From positions 1-37,350 of the forward strand of contig SKPJ01000031.1 in assembly GCA_007119595.1 (NCBI GenBank): 37,350 bases of DNA. Direction: 5' to 3'. Each line of letters begins with the position of its first letter. The stretch's first letter is position 1. The position numbers and the translations under genes are program-made. Below, one piece after another: positions 17,452 through 24,873 of this stretch. Below the pieces are notes generated by a model. The model worked only from the letters and a program-made list of their open reading frames with translations. It had not been told where the DNA came from and ran no database searches. This DNA is from Myxococcales bacterium. Lineage in GTDB: Bacteria; Myxococcota_A; Bradymonadia; Bradymonadales; Bradymonadaceae.

Positions 17452-19275
17452 ATGAGTTCAAAACCCACGACGGAAGTCGTCGAATATACGGTGAGATATC
17501 TGGTGCGATTGCTGTTGCGCGCCGATGTGTTGACCAGAGAACAAGCCAAAAAGGCGGTGGAGCAGGAACATCCGATCCGCGAGGAGATCCTGCGCGAAAA
17601 GGTTGCCGGCGAAGACGGACGACGTCAGGCGCATTACGAAGTGACGCCGGCGGAGGTGGTCGCACGGCTTGGATTTCGCGGCGACGATGGTGAAATGATC
17701 GACGAAAGCGACATCATGCAGGTCGTCGCCGAAGACGTGGGACTTCCCTTTGAAAAGCCGGATCCCCTCGACTTGGATATGGAGCTGATCGCCCAGACGA
17801 TGAGCCGTCCCTTCGCCAAGCGCCACAGTTGTGTGGCCTTGCGGCGCGAGGAGGGAAAGGTCGTCATGGCCCTGGACAATCCCTACGACCAATTGTTGCG
17901 CCACGAACTGCGCACGTTGATCCCGAGCGATCTAAGCCTGGTGGTCAGCCCCAAAAGCGACATCTTGCAGATCATTACCGAGGTCTACGGACTGCGTTCG
18001 TCGATCAGCGCCGCCGAGCAAGAGGTCGTTCAGGGACTGGATCTGGGCAATCTCGAGCAGTTTATCCAGCTCAAGGACGTCGAGACCATCGACGCCACGG
18101 ACCGGCCCGTCATCAACGCCGTGGAGTATCTATTGCATTATGCCTTCGAGCAGCGGGCCAGTGATATCCACCTCGAGCCCAAGCGCAATCACACCGTGGT
18201 TCGCCTTCGCATCGATGGTGTCCTCCATGCCATTTACCAATTTCCCCGCGCCATTCATGCCGCACTGGTAAGCCGGATCAAGATGCTCGCCCGCATGGAT
18301 ATCGCCGAAAAGCGAAAACCCCAAGATGGCCGCATCAAAACCGAGCGGGCCGGCCGGGAAGTGGAGCTTCGGGTGTCCACTTTGCCGGTGGCTTTTGGAG
18401 AAAAAGCAGTGATCCGGATCTTCGATCCTCAGGATCTGATCCAGGCTCTGGATAATGTGGGGTTTTTTAAAGATGACCTGAAGGTCTGGCGCAATTTCAT
18501 CAATCGACCCCATGGAATGATCCTGGTCACCGGTCCCACGGGCAGTGGTAAGACCACCACCTTGTACTCCTCGCTGCGGGAATTGGCCGGCCCCGACGTC
18601 AATATTACGACCGTCGAGGATCCGATCGAGATGATCTACCAGGAGTTCAACCAGGTGCTGGTCCAGCGGCGGATCGACGTCACCTTTGCCACGGCATTGC
18701 GCTCCATTCTCAGACAGGATCCGGACGTGGTCATGATCGGTGAGATCCGAGATTCGGAGACGGCGTCGATGGCGACCCAGGCAGCGCTGACGGGCCACCA
18801 GGTCTTTTCGACACTGCATACCAACGACACTTCCTCGGCGGTCTCACGGCTGTTGGATATGGACGTTGAGCCCTTTTTGCTGTCGTCGACATTGGTCGGG
18901 GTCATGGCCCAACGCCTATTGCGCACTGTCTGCACCAAGTGCAAAACTAAGGATCAATTGACGCCGGAGCAGGTCTCGCTGCTCAATATCAAATTGCCGG
19001 CGCGCTCCAAAAAGACTCTTCCCGTCTATTACGGAAAGGGTTGCGTTCGATGCCGAGGCACCGGTTATTACGGTCGCACGGCAATTTTCGAGTTGTTGGA
19101 GGTCGACGAAGTGATTCGAAAATTGATCGCCGACGAGGTCAGCGCTCCGGAAATTCGCAAGGCAGCGCGGGCCAACGGGATGATGTCGCTTCGGGAATCG
19201 GCGATAAAGAAGATGGCCCAGGGCAAGACGACCTTTGAGGAAGTAATCAGCGTCGTATCGGATTCATCATCGTGA
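17452..19275 (+). CDS. pilB: type IV pilus extension ATPase PilB (GspE/PilB family)
   Basis: 607 residues. The N-terminal about 170 residues form a T2SSE_N/MshEN-like domain (VLTREQAKKAVEQE, VAEDVGLPFEKPDPLDLDME). The ATPase core has YAFEQRASDIHLEPK, Walker A GPTGSGKTTT (about 361-370), the Asp box with TVEDPIE, and Walker B MIGEIRDSETA followed by ALTGHQVFSTLHTNDT. A tetracysteine zinc site (CTKC near 494 and CVRC near 531) is present, as in GspE and PilB. The enzyme powers pilin assembly from the cytoplasmic face. PilB rather than GspE is inferred from the PilT-like gene at 36763; no other pilus or type II secretion genes are in the window. It overlaps the next gene by GTGA. Confidence 0.85.
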   Translation: MSSKPTTEVVEYTVRYLVRLLLRADVLTREQAKKAVEQEHPIREEILREKVAGEDGRRQAHYEVTPAEVVARLGFRGDDGEMIDESDIMQVVAEDVGLPFEKPDPLDLDMELIAQTMSRPFAKRHSCVALRREEGKVVMALDNPYDQLLRHELRTLIPSDLSLVVSPKSDILQIITEVYGLRSSISAAEQEVVQGLDLGNLEQFIQLKDVETIDATDRPVINAVEYLLHYAFEQRASDIHLEPKRNHTVVRLRIDGVLHAIYQFPRAIHAALVSRIKMLARMDIAEKRKPQDGRIKTERAGREVELRVSTLPVAFGEKAVIRIFDPQDLIQALDNVGFFKDDLKVWRNFINRPHGMILVTGPTGSGKTTTLYSSLRELAGPDVNITTVEDPIEMIYQEFNQVLVQRRIDVTFATALRSILRQDPDVVMIGEIRDSETASMATQAALTGHQVFSTLHTNDTSSAVSRLLDMDVEPFLLSSTLVGVMAQRLLRTVCTKCKTKDQLTPEQVSLLNIKLPARSKKTLPVYYGKGCVRCRGTGYYGRTAIFELLEVDEVIRKLIADEVSAPEIRKAARANGMMSLRESAIKKMAQGKTTFEEVISVVSDSSS

Positions 19276-19784
19276 AACGAGTCATTTACATGGTAGCCGG
19301 CGGGATGGCGACAGTCGTGGTGGTGGCCATGATCGTCACGGCCTGGACGTGGCCCATTCTCAACGAGGTGGAGACCGGTGCAACTCCGGAGTATCCCGAA
19401 CTTCAGCCGCATTATTACTCCACGGAGCCGGCGCGAATTCACGAAGAGGCCAAGGCGGCGGTGGAAGAACTGCAGCGCTGGGAGGTGGTCGACGCCGATC
19501 CAGCGTCGCTGCGTGTCGATGCCGAGCGCACCACGCGGCTGGGGTTCGTCGATGATATCACGATTCGCGCAGAGCCGGTGACGGAGTTTGTCTCCCGGGT
19601 TCACGTCCGCAGTGCCTCCCGGGTGGGACAGGCCGATCTGGGGCAAAATGCGCGCAATATCAACGAGTTTTTCGATGAACTCCAACAGCGATTGGGGGCC
19701 GTTCAATTCGATCCCGCCCAAGCAGATGTCGAGGATGACGAAGCGCAACCAGACTCCTCGGAGGACGTGACGGGGGAGGGTTGA
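19272..19784 (+). CDS. DUF1499 family protein with N-terminal membrane anchor
   Basis: 170 residues starting at GTG 19272, which overlaps the pilB stop by 4 bases, so it is translationally coupled. A single hydrophobic helix (about 5-28) precedes the DUF1499 signature: LRVDAERTTRLGFVDDITIR followed by VHVRSASRVGQADLGQNARN and FFDELQQRL. The C-terminal 30 residues are acidic and low-complexity. DUF1499 proteins are widespread but not functionally defined. Coupling to pilB is unusual to my knowledge and may point to an envelope role near the pilus base; that is inference. Confidence 0.85.
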   Translation: MKRVIYMVAGGMATVVVVAMIVTAWTWPILNEVETGATPEYPELQPHYYSTEPARIHEEAKAAVEELQRWEVVDADPASLRVDAERTTRLGFVDDITIRAEPVTEFVSRVHVRSASRVGQADLGQNARNINEFFDELQQRLGAVQFDPAQADVEDDEAQPDSSEDVTGEG

Positions 19785-19858
19785 CCGATCTCGGAGGAAG
19801 ATTGCTCCAATGGGAGCCATCTTTATCACACCCGTTGAAATGCACGGGATTCCAAGAT

Positions 19859-19886
19859 TTGGTGTCGGGTACACACACGATAGGCT
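19859..19886 (+). promoter_or_regulatory. candidate sigma-70 promoter
   Basis: TTGGTG (19859-19864) and TAGGCT (19881-19886) are 16 bases apart; the alternative reading TTTGGT gives a 17-base spacing. It would leave a leader of about 105 nt for the gene at 20000. Confidence 0.35.
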
Positions 19887-19999
19887 GGCGGGGCGTTTTT
19901 GGAAAAAAAGTTGCCTTTTCCCCGTTTTGGCACGAAATTTGAAGTTACCTGGGGTGGAAGCGATGTACTACTGGACTGTGGTCCAACCCGAAGTGTCCC

Positions 20000-20446
20000 A
20001 TGGATGAGGCGCAAACATACGAGACGCAAAAGGTGCTCGGCCGGCACTGGATGGCCGCTCTGTGGGCGGCTGTGGCCATTTCTGGATTTCCCGCCCTGGC
20101 GATGGCGGATGCCGAGGGCGGCTCGCCCTCGGTGGCCATGTATACCGCGACGGCGATTGGTTCGGTGGTCGTCGTGGCCCTCGTACTGACGGCGGGCCTC
20201 AAAATCGCCCATGGTCTGAGGTTCATCGGAGGTGAGAGGCAGGTGCGCCTAGAGCGCCAACTCCGTGTCGGATTCGGGGCCACCTTTTTGCTCGCCGCAG
20301 TGACTCCCTACGTGGCCATCAACTACTCGATGGCCATTTTTATCCCTTTCATAATCGGCGCTGGACTGATCATCGGCTTGTGGATCTGGGCCACTTCCCA
20401 CCACGGCGATTTGGATTCCGGAATGCCCACATCGACTCGGACCTGA
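20000..20446 (+). CDS. small membrane protein of unknown function
   Basis: 148 residues from ATG 20000. The first hydrophobic stretch (about 18-36, ending PALAMADAEGG) looks like a signal peptide with an AMA-D cleavage site. Two more membrane helices follow, at about 48-70 and 92-136; the latter may be two helices separated by YVAINYS. A basic cytoplasmic loop (HGLRFIGGERQVRLERQLR) lies between them. No family is recognised. The ribosome site is weak. It stands alone, with its own promoter region upstream and a separate promoter for the next gene. Confidence 0.65.
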   Translation: MDEAQTYETQKVLGRHWMAALWAAVAISGFPALAMADAEGGSPSVAMYTATAIGSVVVVALVLTAGLKIAHGLRFIGGERQVRLERQLRVGFGATFLLAAVTPYVAINYSMAIFIPFIIGAGLIIGLWIWATSHHGDLDSGMPTSTRT

Positions 20447-20555
20447 TCTCCAATCTCCAGGGTGACCCGTGATATACTGGGTTTCTGGTTTCTCGGTGAT
20501 TCCTTTCGGCAACTCGCTATCCCTAGTCGCACGGAATCAGAGCGGTCGTTATGGT

Positions 20556-20584
20556 TTGACCGCTCAAAAGTGAATCCGTATCGT
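20556..20584 (+). promoter_or_regulatory. candidate sigma-70 promoter for the peptide-binding lipoprotein
   Basis: TTGACC (20556-20561) and TATCGT (20579-20584) are 17 bases apart. Transcription would begin near 20591, which excludes the upstream in-frame codons and supports ATG 20618 or 20636 as the start. Confidence 0.5.
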
Positions 20585-20617
20585 GGGCCCGTTCTTACCT
20601 TTCGTGGAACATGGCTC

Positions 20618-22195
20618 ATGACGCGAGCAGCGACGATGCATAGAAATTGGGGATGGATGGTCGGTCTGATGGCTACGTTGGTGGTGACCATGGCCGGTTG
20701 TCCCTCCTGTGAGCGGTCCGGTGAGGATGCAGACGCATTCGTGGTTCTGATGGATGCGTCGCCGGCGGGGCTGGATCCGCGATTTGCCACCACCGATGCC
20801 AGCGCCAAACTGGTGGCGCTGCTGCACGAGGGATTGATCTCCATGGATACCCCGGACGCCACGATGGAGTATCGATTGGCTACCAACATCGAGCAGACCA
20901 GTGAGACACGCTACGAAATCGAGATGCGAGACGACGCTTTATTTCACGACGGGACCCCGGTGACGGCCCGCGATGTGGAATATACCTATATGCAGTTGGG
21001 CGAAGTATCGTCCCCCTTTGCCGGGACGAGCGAGCGCATTGAGGAATTCGATGTCGTCGACGACCATCGAATTGTCATCACTCTCAAAGAACCCCATGCC
21101 CCATTTGAGATGGATCTGGGGATGGGAATTTTGCCGCGCCATATCTGTGAGGGGCACGACACCTGTCCGGGAGACCCAGTGGGTGCCGGGCCATTTCAAT
21201 ACAGAGATCGCCAGGGAGGGCTTCAGGTGGAGTTCGAGCGCTTTGAAGACCATTTTGACGGCAGCCCGTCGATCGAGCGGCTCGTCTTTCGAGTCATTCG
21301 CGACGATAATGCGCGGGTATTGGCATTGTTGGGAAATACGGCCGATCTCGTGCAAAATGCGGTGTCTCCGCTGATGATGCCCGTCGTGGAAGATGCCGAT
21401 GGACTCCAGATTCAGACCGCTCCTTCCTTTCGCTATACCTATCTGGGGTTCAATCTAGAGCACCCCATCCTCGGCGACGAGAAGGTGCGCCGGGCCATCG
21501 CTCACGCCATCAATCGCGAGGAGATCATCGAGTATAAATTCGGTGGGGCGGCGCGGGCGTCGACGGGACTTTTTGTCCCCGAACATTGGGTCTATGAGGG
21601 CGATGTCGATGTCTATGAATACGATCCCGATCGAGCTCGGCAGTTGTTGGACGAGGCCGGATGGACCAGAGACGGCGACGAATATCGCTTCGAATTGGAA
21701 TTCAAAGTCTCGGCGAATAATTTTCGCCGATCTCTGGCGCAGTTGATCGGTCAGCAGCTCGGTGAGGTGGGAATCTACGTCCGTGTTCGGGCCTATGAGT
21801 GGGGGACGTTTTTCGACGATATACGAAGTCGGAATTTCGAAGTCACCACCTTGCAGTGGCCGTCGGTACTGGAGCCGAATTTGTTGCGCTGGATTTTTCA
21901 CTCCGACAATGTGCCCACCGCTGATGCCCGGGCCGCCGGGGCCAATCGGGGGGCTTATAAAAATGAGCGCGTCGATGAATTGCTCGACAAGGGACAGCGC
22001 GAGACGGATCGGGAGAAGCGAAAAAAGATCTACTCCGAAATTCAGCAGATTCTCGCCCGGGAATTGCCCTATATTTCCCTGTGGCATGAGGATAACGTCG
22101 CCGTGTTGCGCGAGGGCACCGAGGGGTATTATACCACTCCCAACGCCCGTTATGACGCGCTTCGCACCGTGGTGCCCGCTCCCCGACCGGAATGA
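20618..22195 (+). CDS. ABC-type peptide-binding lipoprotein (SBP_bac_5 family)
   Basis: 525 residues from ATG 20618; ATG 20636 (MHRNWGWMV) is an equally plausible start and gives a 22-residue lipoprotein signal ending VTMAGC. The solute-binding family 5 pattern is clear: LMDASPAGLDPRFATTDAS, LHEGLISMD, ALFHDGTPVTARDVEYTY, VGAGPFQ, TAPSFRYTYLGFNLEHPILG followed by VRRAIAHAINREEI, and LPYISLWHEDN near the end. Such proteins capture oligopeptides or other ligands and hand them to DppBC/OppBC-type permeases. No permease or ATPase gene is next to it, so it is an orphan here. A TlpA-like thioredoxin gene follows after 12 bp, probably in the same operon. Confidence 0.9.
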   Translation: MTRAATMHRNWGWMVGLMATLVVTMAGCPSCERSGEDADAFVVLMDASPAGLDPRFATTDASAKLVALLHEGLISMDTPDATMEYRLATNIEQTSETRYEIEMRDDALFHDGTPVTARDVEYTYMQLGEVSSPFAGTSERIEEFDVVDDHRIVITLKEPHAPFEMDLGMGILPRHICEGHDTCPGDPVGAGPFQYRDRQGGLQVEFERFEDHFDGSPSIERLVFRVIRDDNARVLALLGNTADLVQNAVSPLMMPVVEDADGLQIQTAPSFRYTYLGFNLEHPILGDEKVRRAIAHAINREEIIEYKFGGAARASTGLFVPEHWVYEGDVDVYEYDPDRARQLLDEAGWTRDGDEYRFELEFKVSANNFRRSLAQLIGQQLGEVGIYVRVRAYEWGTFFDDIRSRNFEVTTLQWPSVLEPNLLRWIFHSDNVPTADARAAGANRGAYKNERVDELLDKGQRETDREKRKKIYSEIQQILARELPYISLWHEDNVAVLREGTEGYYTTPNARYDALRTVVPAPRPE

Positions 22196-22207
22196 GTCAA
22201 CCATCCC

Positions 22208-22774
22208 ATGAGCGAATTGACTGACAGGGATTCTTCGTCGACGGGTCGAGATATCCTGGCCGTGGCGATCATCGCCATTACGGCATTGGTGTTGGGGGCC
22301 AACCTCTTCATGCTCATCGACGATGGCGCAACGGGCTCGTTGGAGGGAGACGTGGCGCCGAGTTTCGAGCTCGAGGTTCTCGGCAGCGATAAAATGATGT
22401 CGGTTGAGAAATATCGCGGCCAGGTAATCGTTATCGACTTCTGGGCGACCTGGTGTCCGCCGTGTCGCGAGCAGATGCCGGTTCTGGAGAAGGTGGCTAC
22501 CGATCCGGAGCTCGATGGTGAGGTCGTGGTTCTGTCGGTCAATACGGATCCTGAGACCGACGATCGAAGACAGCGCGTAGAGGCGTTTTTGCGAGAAGAA
22601 GAACTGACGTTGCCGACGGTTATCGATACCGGTGAGATGCGCGCTGCGTATCGGGTTACGACGATTCCCACGCTGGTGGTGGTAACGCCTTCCGGCGAGA
22701 TCAGTCACGTCAGCGAGGGCCTTCATGACGAAGAGACATTGCGTAACCTCATCGCCCGGGCTGGTGGGAAGTAA
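22208..22774 (+). CDS. TlpA-like membrane-anchored thioredoxin
   Basis: 188 residues. An N-terminal signal anchor spans about residues 14-37, followed by a periplasmic thioredoxin fold. VIVIDFWATWCPPCREQMP carries the active site WCPPC at residues 82-86, and TIPTLVVV holds the cis-proline. The TlpA/ResA hallmark GDVAPSFELEVL opens the domain. Such proteins reduce disulfides in the periplasm, for instance during cytochrome c maturation. It is 12 bp downstream of the peptide-binding lipoprotein. No cytochrome maturation genes are visible, so the substrate is unknown. Confidence 0.92.
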   Translation: MSELTDRDSSSTGRDILAVAIIAITALVLGANLFMLIDDGATGSLEGDVAPSFELEVLGSDKMMSVEKYRGQVIVIDFWATWCPPCREQMPVLEKVATDPELDGEVVVLSVNTDPETDDRRQRVEAFLREEELTLPTVIDTGEMRAAYRVTTIPTLVVVTPSGEISHVSEGLHDEETLRNLIARAGGK

Positions 22775-22853
22775 TCCACCCGGGCTGCTGAGGGCAGTTG
22801 ACACAGGACTTTCGAGCACGCACAAAGAGCGAATATGACGCGATCATGCTGGC

Positions 22854-22882
22854 TTGGCTCGAGATCTGTTGTGGGCTAGACT
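22854..22882 (+). promoter_or_regulatory. candidate sigma-70 promoter for the GCS2-CBS gene
   Basis: TTGGCT (22854-22859) and TAGACT (22877-22882) are 17 bases apart, with transcription starting near 22889. This favours ATG 22926 or 22950 over the in-frame codon at 22854. Confidence 0.45.
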
Positions 22883-22925
22883 GGTTGCTATTCTCAGCAA
22901 GGTTCCTACCCGTGGAGTCCAGGAA

Positions 22926-24851
22926 ATGGGTGAACAAGAGGTGAAGGGGATGGTCGGTGGCGAAGAACTTCGTCACTTTATGCGCCATCTATTGCGAGAT
23001 CTCCACGCGTTGGAGCGAATGCTCGACGAGGGAATGATCGAATCCGACATTCGGCGTATCGGCGCGGAGCAGGAACTGTTTTTGTTGGACAGCAGTTATC
23101 GGCCGGCGCCGTTGGCGTTGAAGATGCTGGACCGAATCGACGATGAGCGGTTCACCACGGAGTTGGCGATCTTCAATCTGGAGTTCAATCTCGATCCGCT
23201 GGTCTACGGCGGTGATTGTTTGGGCCAGATGGAGCAGTCGATCAACGAGCTGACCAGGATGGCCCGGGAAGCGGCGGCCGCCGAAGATGGGCACGTGATG
23301 CTCACCGGGATCTTGCCGACCTTGCAAAAATCCGATCTGGCCATGGAGAGCATGACGCCGATGCCTCGCTACCGGGCACTCAACGACGCCCTCAGCCGAT
23401 TGCGGGGAAGTGATTACGAATTTTATATCAAGGGAGCCGACGAGTTTATCGTCAAGCACGATTCGGTGATGTTGGAAGCCTGTAATACGTCGTTTCAGGT
23501 CCATTTTCAGGCCGGACCGGATGAATTTGCCGATCTGTACAACGTAGCCCAGGCGGTGGCCGGCCCCATGGTGGCCGTGGCCTGCAACAGCCCGCTGTTA
23601 TTCGGTAAGCGTTTGTGGCATGAAACGCGGATTGCTCTGCTGGAGCAGTCCATCGATACCCGCCCAACGCGCCATCACCTGCGCGAGAATAACCCCCGGG
23701 TTACCTTTGGGAATGCCTGGCTCGATGAATCGGTGCTCGAGATTTTTCGCGAGGATATCGCCCGATTTCGACTCCTATTTGCCACCGAAATCGACGAAGA
23801 TCCCTTTGAGGTCATCGATGAAGGAGGCATTCCCAAGCTCAAGGCGTTGCGGCTGCACAACGGTACGATCTACCGCTGGAATCGCCCCTGCTACGGAATT
23901 CTGGACGGTAAACCGCATCTGCGCATTGAAAATCGAGTCTTGCCGGCCGGTCCGACGCCGGCCGACGAGGTGGCGAACGCGGCGTTCTGGTTTGGCTTGA
24001 TGGCGGGAACGGCGAGAAGCTATCCAGATATTCGGGGGAGAATGGAGTTCGATGAGGCCAAAAATAACTTCTTTGCCGCCGCCCGCCATGGTCTCGACGC
24101 CCCGATGACCTGGGCTGACGGCGATAGCGGGACGGCTCGGGAATTGATCTCATCGAAGCTATTGCCTCTGGCTCGCGAAGGGCTTGAATCGGGGGAGATC
24201 GATCAGGGCGATATCGATCGCTATTTGGCGATTATTGAAGAACGCGTCGAACACCGGCGCACGGGTTCGATCTGGCTGTTGGAGTCCTTCAACGAACTCA
24301 GCGACAGTTTGCCGGTCAGTGAAAAGTTGAGCGCCCTGACTTCGGCGGCCGTCAAACGCCAGACCAGTGGTGAGCCGGTTCACCAGTGGAGCGCAGCGAC
24401 TGCCGAAGAACGAACCAGTTGGCGCGATAATTACCTGCGCGTCGAGCAATATATGACCACCGACCTGATCACGGTCAACGAGGACGAGTTGATCGACCTG
24501 GTCGCCAGCGTCATGGATTGGCAGCACCTTCGCCATGTGCCGGTGGAGGACAATGAACACCGGTTGGTGGGGCTCGTAACGCGGCGCACGATGATGCGCA
24601 TGCTCGCCGGTGGAAAATTTCGCGAAGACGAGCCGGTTCCGGTCTCCTCGATCATGCAGGAAGAGGTGGTCACCGTGACACCGGAAACCCGTAGCCTCGA
24701 TGCTATCAAACTGATGCGGGAGGAGCAGATCTCCTGTTTGCCCGTCGTTCAGGATGAGCGGTTGGTGGGGATCATTACGGATCGCGATTTTATGGAGATC
24801 GCCCGCGACCTGCTCGAGGAGCGACTCCGCGGCGGTTCCGACGAGGAATAG
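22926..24851 (+). CDS. GCS2-type carboxylate-amine ligase fused to two CBS domains
   Basis: 641 residues from ATG 22926 (GGAG 8 bases upstream); ATG 22950 has an even better AGGTGAAGGGG site. Residues about 15-510 match the glutamate-cysteine ligase 2 group: IRRIGAEQELFLLD (the E-x-E metal-binding start), NLEFNLDPL, EFYIKGADEFIVKHDSVMLE, TSFQVHFQ, and RIENRVLPAGPTPADEVANA. The C-terminal 130 residues are two CBS modules (YMTTDLITVNEDELIDLVAS and IMQEEVVTVTPETRSLDAIK, with GLVTRRTMMRML and GIITDRDFM). CBS pairs bind adenine nucleotides, so ligase activity may respond to energy state. The exact substrate is not certain; this subgroup is usually annotated only as a ligase homologue. Confidence 0.88.
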   Translation: MGEQEVKGMVGGEELRHFMRHLLRDLHALERMLDEGMIESDIRRIGAEQELFLLDSSYRPAPLALKMLDRIDDERFTTELAIFNLEFNLDPLVYGGDCLGQMEQSINELTRMAREAAAAEDGHVMLTGILPTLQKSDLAMESMTPMPRYRALNDALSRLRGSDYEFYIKGADEFIVKHDSVMLEACNTSFQVHFQAGPDEFADLYNVAQAVAGPMVAVACNSPLLFGKRLWHETRIALLEQSIDTRPTRHHLRENNPRVTFGNAWLDESVLEIFREDIARFRLLFATEIDEDPFEVIDEGGIPKLKALRLHNGTIYRWNRPCYGILDGKPHLRIENRVLPAGPTPADEVANAAFWFGLMAGTARSYPDIRGRMEFDEAKNNFFAAARHGLDAPMTWADGDSGTARELISSKLLPLAREGLESGEIDQGDIDRYLAIIEERVEHRRTGSIWLLESFNELSDSLPVSEKLSALTSAAVKRQTSGEPVHQWSAATAEERTSWRDNYLRVEQYMTTDLITVNEDELIDLVASVMDWQHLRHVPVEDNEHRLVGLVTRRTMMRMLAGGKFREDEPVPVSSIMQEEVVTVTPETRSLDAIKLMREEQISCLPVVQDERLVGIITDRDFMEIARDLLEERLRGGSDEE

Positions 24852-24873
24852 GACTCAGTGAAAGGGGGAGCGC

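Noticed and set aside
19895-19925. Possible terminator hairpin GGAAAA...TTTTCC in the 20000 leader
   Set aside because: The stem is only six A/T-rich pairs and sits between a promoter candidate and the gene; too weak to call.
19927-19944. sigma-54-like site TTGGCACG-N4-TTGAA before the small membrane protein
   Set aside because: The -24 half is good but the -12 half lacks the essential GC, and no enhancer-binding regulator is near by.
21455-22825. 456-residue reverse frame opposite the peptide-binding and TlpA genes
   Set aside because: Both forward genes have unmistakable family motifs; the reverse frame is an antisense shadow.
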